From NCBI GenBank assembly GCA_003526465.1, contig DPWD01000325.1, forward strand, positions 1 through 18,977: a DNA stretch of 18,977 nucleotides, in the 5' to 3' direction. Below are positions 16,716-18,977 of the stretch, in pieces. Each line of letters begins with the position of its first letter. Within the stretch, counting starts at the first letter, position 1. Made by a program: the position numbers and the translations under genes. The DNA comes from Hyphomonadaceae bacterium (GTDB taxonomy: Bacteria > Pseudomonadota > Alphaproteobacteria > Caulobacterales > Aquidulcibacteraceae). Under the pieces are notes generated by a model. The model did no database searches and was not told the DNA's origin. It saw only the letters and a list, made by a program, of their open reading frames with translations.

Positions 16716-18244
16716 GCGAACTTCTCGCCAGCGCCGCCGACTTCGTGCGCGGATGGCCGCTGCTCACGATAGTGACGTTTCTCCCAGCGGCGGGCGCGCT
16801 CTGGGTGCTGGCGGCGCGCTCGATGTCGCCGGGGGAGAATCCCGGCTTCGACCAGGGCGTGCGCTGGATCACTTTGGTAGTGACCATCGCCACGTTCGTG
16901 GTGTCGCTGCTGGCGCTCTTGGTGTTCGACCCCGCGAACCCCGCCTACCAACTCATTGAAGATGCCCCGTGGGCGCTCGGGCTTTCCTACAGCCTGGGCG
17001 TCGACTCGCTTTCGATGTCGCTCATTCTGCTCACCACGTTCCTGACCCCGCTCTGCATCGTCGCCAGCTGGGGCATCGAGAAGCAGGTCGCGAGCTACAT
17101 GATCCTGTTCCTGTTGTTGGAGACGCTGATGATCGGCGTCTTCTGCGCGCAGGATATCGTGCTGTTCTACCTATTCTTCGAGGGCGGTCTCATTCCGATG
17201 TTCATCCTGATCGGGGTATGGGGCGGAGCGCGGCGGGTCTATGCCGCGTTCAAATTCTTCCTCTACACGCTGCTCGGGTCGCTGCTGATGCTGGTCGCCA
17301 TCGTGGCGATGATCACGATTGCTGGCACCAGCAGCATCGAGGGTCTCACGGCCTATGCGCGCGATACCAGCTTCGACGCCGATTTGCAGATTTGGCTCTG
17401 GCTGGCGTTCTTCGCTTCGTTCGCGGTGAAGCTGCCGATGTGGCCGGTCCACACCTGGCTGCCGGACGCCCACGTCGAAGCGCCGACCGCCGCTTCGGTG
17501 GTGCTCGCGGCGATCCTGTTGAAGATGGGCGGCTACGGCTTCCTGCGGTTCTCGTTGCCGATGTTTCCGGAGGCGTCGCATTTCTTCACGCCGTTCATGT
17601 TCGCGCTCTCGGTGATCGCCATCGTGTGGGCTTCGCTGGTGGCGTTCCGGCAAACCGACATGAAGAAGCTGATCGCCTATTCCTCGGTGGCGCATATGGG
17701 CTTTGTGACGCTCGGCATGTTCTCCGGCACCGAGCAGGGCATGCAGGGCGCGATCTTCCAGATGCTCTCGCACGGGATCATCTCGGGGGCGTTGTTCCTG
17801 TGCGTCGGCGTTGTCTACGACCGCATGCACACGCGCGAGATCGCTTTCTATGGCGGGCTGGTGAACCGGATGCCCGTCTACGCGGCGGTGTTCATGCTAT
17901 TTACGCTCGGCAATGTCGGCCTGCCGGGCACCTCTGGCTTTCCCGGTGAAATTCTCACCATGGTGGGCGCTTTCCAGGCGGCGCCTTGGGCGGCGGCTGG
18001 CGCATGCCTCGGGGTGATTTTCTCGGCCGCTTATGCATTGACGCTTTACCGCAAAGTCTCGTTCGGCGTGATCGAAAATCCCAAGCTCATGGGCATCAAC
18101 GATCTCGATGGGCGCGAATGGATCACTTTCGCGCCGCTTGTGGTGGCCACTTTGATCATGGGCCTGGCGTCAGCCACCGTGCTCGACTTCACCGAGCATT
18201 CCGCGCGCGCGATCGTGGCGGCCTTTGGAGGCGCTGGCCCATGA
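16712..18244 (+). CDS. nuoM: NADH-quinone oxidoreductase subunit M
   Basis: NuoM is the second antiporter-like proton-pumping subunit, with about 14 helices. The 510-residue product has VDSLSMSLILLTTFLTPL, the conserved Glu157 in FFEGGLIPMFILIG, Lys240 in AVKLPMWPVHTWLPDAH, then EAPTAASVVLAAILLKMGGYG and LIAYSSVAHMGFV. ATG at 16712 overlaps the nuoL stop, and the nuoM stop overlaps the start of nuoN (ATG 18241, TGA 18242-18244), so the three pump subunits are translationally coupled. Nothing unusual is seen. Confidence 0.97.
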   Translation: MSELLASAADFVRGWPLLTIVTFLPAAGALWVLAARSMSPGENPGFDQGVRWITLVVTIATFVVSLLALLVFDPANPAYQLIEDAPWALGLSYSLGVDSLSMSLILLTTFLTPLCIVASWGIEKQVASYMILFLLLETLMIGVFCAQDIVLFYLFFEGGLIPMFILIGVWGGARRVYAAFKFFLYTLLGSLLMLVAIVAMITIAGTSSIEGLTAYARDTSFDADLQIWLWLAFFASFAVKLPMWPVHTWLPDAHVEAPTAASVVLAAILLKMGGYGFLRFSLPMFPEASHFFTPFMFALSVIAIVWASLVAFRQTDMKKLIAYSSVAHMGFVTLGMFSGTEQGMQGAIFQMLSHGIISGALFLCVGVVYDRMHTREIAFYGGLVNRMPVYAAVFMLFTLGNVGLPGTSGFPGEILTMVGAFQAAPWAAAGACLGVIFSAAYALTLYRKVSFGVIENPKLMGINDLDGREWITFAPLVVATLIMGLASATVLDFTEHSARAIVAAFGGAGP

Positions 18245-18977
18245 TGTCCGCTCCGCTGCAAGATTTATTGGCGAGCTATCCGCATGTGTGGCCGGAAGCA
18301 ATTCTGGTCGGCTTTTCGCTATTGGCGGCGGGGCTCGCGGTTTGGTGGGGCGACCGCCTGTTCGGCGCGATTTCCCTGCTTGGGATCGCAGCACTTGTGG
18401 CGGCCGGGATCGCCGCCATAGCCGGGGGCTCGGGGGCGCCTGTTTCTGTGTTTCAGGGCGCCATGGTGATCGATGGCGTTGGCGTTTTCGCCAAGGCGCT
18501 GATCGCGTTCTCGGCGGCGGCGACGCTCGCGCTTGGCGCCGACCATTTCATCCGCACCAAGGAGCAGCGTTTCGAGTTTCCCATCATGGTGACGCTCGCC
18601 GTGCTCGGCATGTTCGTGATGGCCTCGGCGCAGGATCTGATCAGCCTCTATGTTGGCGTCGAGCTGCAATCTCTTGCCGCCTACGTGCTGGCGGCATGGC
18701 GACGCGATGACGCAAATTCCTCGGAGGCGGGGCTCAAATATTTCGTGCTGAGCGCGATTGCCTCGGGGCTTTTGCTGTTTGGCGCTTCGTTCGTGTACGG
18801 GTTTACCGGGTCGATCCATTTCGACGCCATCGCGGCGGCGGTTGGTGAGGGCGCGGGCGGGGTGGGGCTCACCTTCGGGCTGGTGCTGATGCTTTGCGCG
18901 CTGGCGTTCAAGATGTCGGCCGCCCCGTTCCACATGTGGACGCCGGATGTGTACGAAGGCGCGCCGACGCCGGTGAC
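18241..18977 (+). CDS. nuoN: NADH-quinone oxidoreductase subunit N, 5' part
   Basis: NuoN is the third antiporter-like pump subunit. Only the first 245 residues lie in the window; the frame is open to the right edge, and the family is usually about 480 residues. Conserved positions seen are Glu141 in VGVELQSLAAYVL and Lys224 in ALAFKMSAAPFHMWTPDVYEG, which match the membrane Glu and Lys of the proton path. DDANSSEAGLKYFVLSAIASG between them is also typical. ATG at 18241 overlaps the nuoM stop; the next codon is also ATG, so either could be used. Confidence 0.95.
   Translation, partial: MMSAPLQDLLASYPHVWPEAILVGFSLLAAGLAVWWGDRLFGAISLLGIAALVAAGIAAIAGGSGAPVSVFQGAMVIDGVGVFAKALIAFSAAATLALGADHFIRTKEQRFEFPIMVTLAVLGMFVMASAQDLISLYVGVELQSLAAYVLAAWRRDDANSSEAGLKYFVLSAIASGLLLFGASFVYGFTGSIHFDAIAAAVGEGAGGVGLTFGLVLMLCALAFKMSAAPFHMWTPDVYEGAPTPV

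Overview
The window carries an almost complete operon for respiratory complex I (proton-pumping NADH:ubiquinone oxidoreductase) on the + strand, with a DEAD-box RNA helicase gene pointing away from it on the - strand. The organism is most likely a GC-rich alphaproteobacterium. The evidence is that nuoC and nuoD are separate genes (not a fused nuoCD), the order is nuoA-B-C-D-E-F-G-H-I-J-K-L-M-N, small non-nuo genes lie between the nuo genes (as reported for Paracoccus and Rhodobacter), and a GC-rich palindromic intergenic repeat of a kind I associate with alphaproteobacteria occurs twice. A Caulobacterales/Hyphomonadaceae-type host is a guess.

Layout. Positions 1-120 hold repeat copy A. Positions 137-1633 (-) encode an RhlE-type helicase. 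A 267-bp divergent gap (1634-1900) must hold the helicase promoter and probably the nuo promoter. Next come nuoA, nuoB and nuoC; a small exported protein; nuoD; an NTF2/SnoaL-like protein; nuoE; a two-helix membrane protein; and nuoF. Between nuoF and nuoG lies a 2.2-kb block of six non-nuo genes: three tiny membrane proteins, a four-helix membrane protein, a YciI-family protein and an exported alpha/beta hydrolase. After a 192-bp gap, nuoG, nuoH and nuoI follow. Repeat copy B interrupts the operon, and then nuoJ, nuoK, nuoL, nuoM and the 5' part of nuoN run off the right edge.

How it works together. NuoE, F and G form the NADH-oxidising module (FMN and most Fe-S clusters). NuoB, C, D and I carry electrons to quinone. 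NuoA, H, J, K, L, M and N form the membrane proton-pumping arm. All cluster-binding cysteines and the key membrane Glu/Lys residues that I checked are present, so the enzyme looks functional. The accessory genes are confined to the nuoC-nuoG half. Several are joined to their nuo neighbours by 4-nt start/stop overlaps, so they are probably real and co-translated; their roles are unknown. I found no tRNA, rRNA, CRISPR array, insertion sequence or phage gene. The most unusual content is the nuoF-nuoG insert and the repeat inside the operon; I see no clear evidence of a wholly new system.
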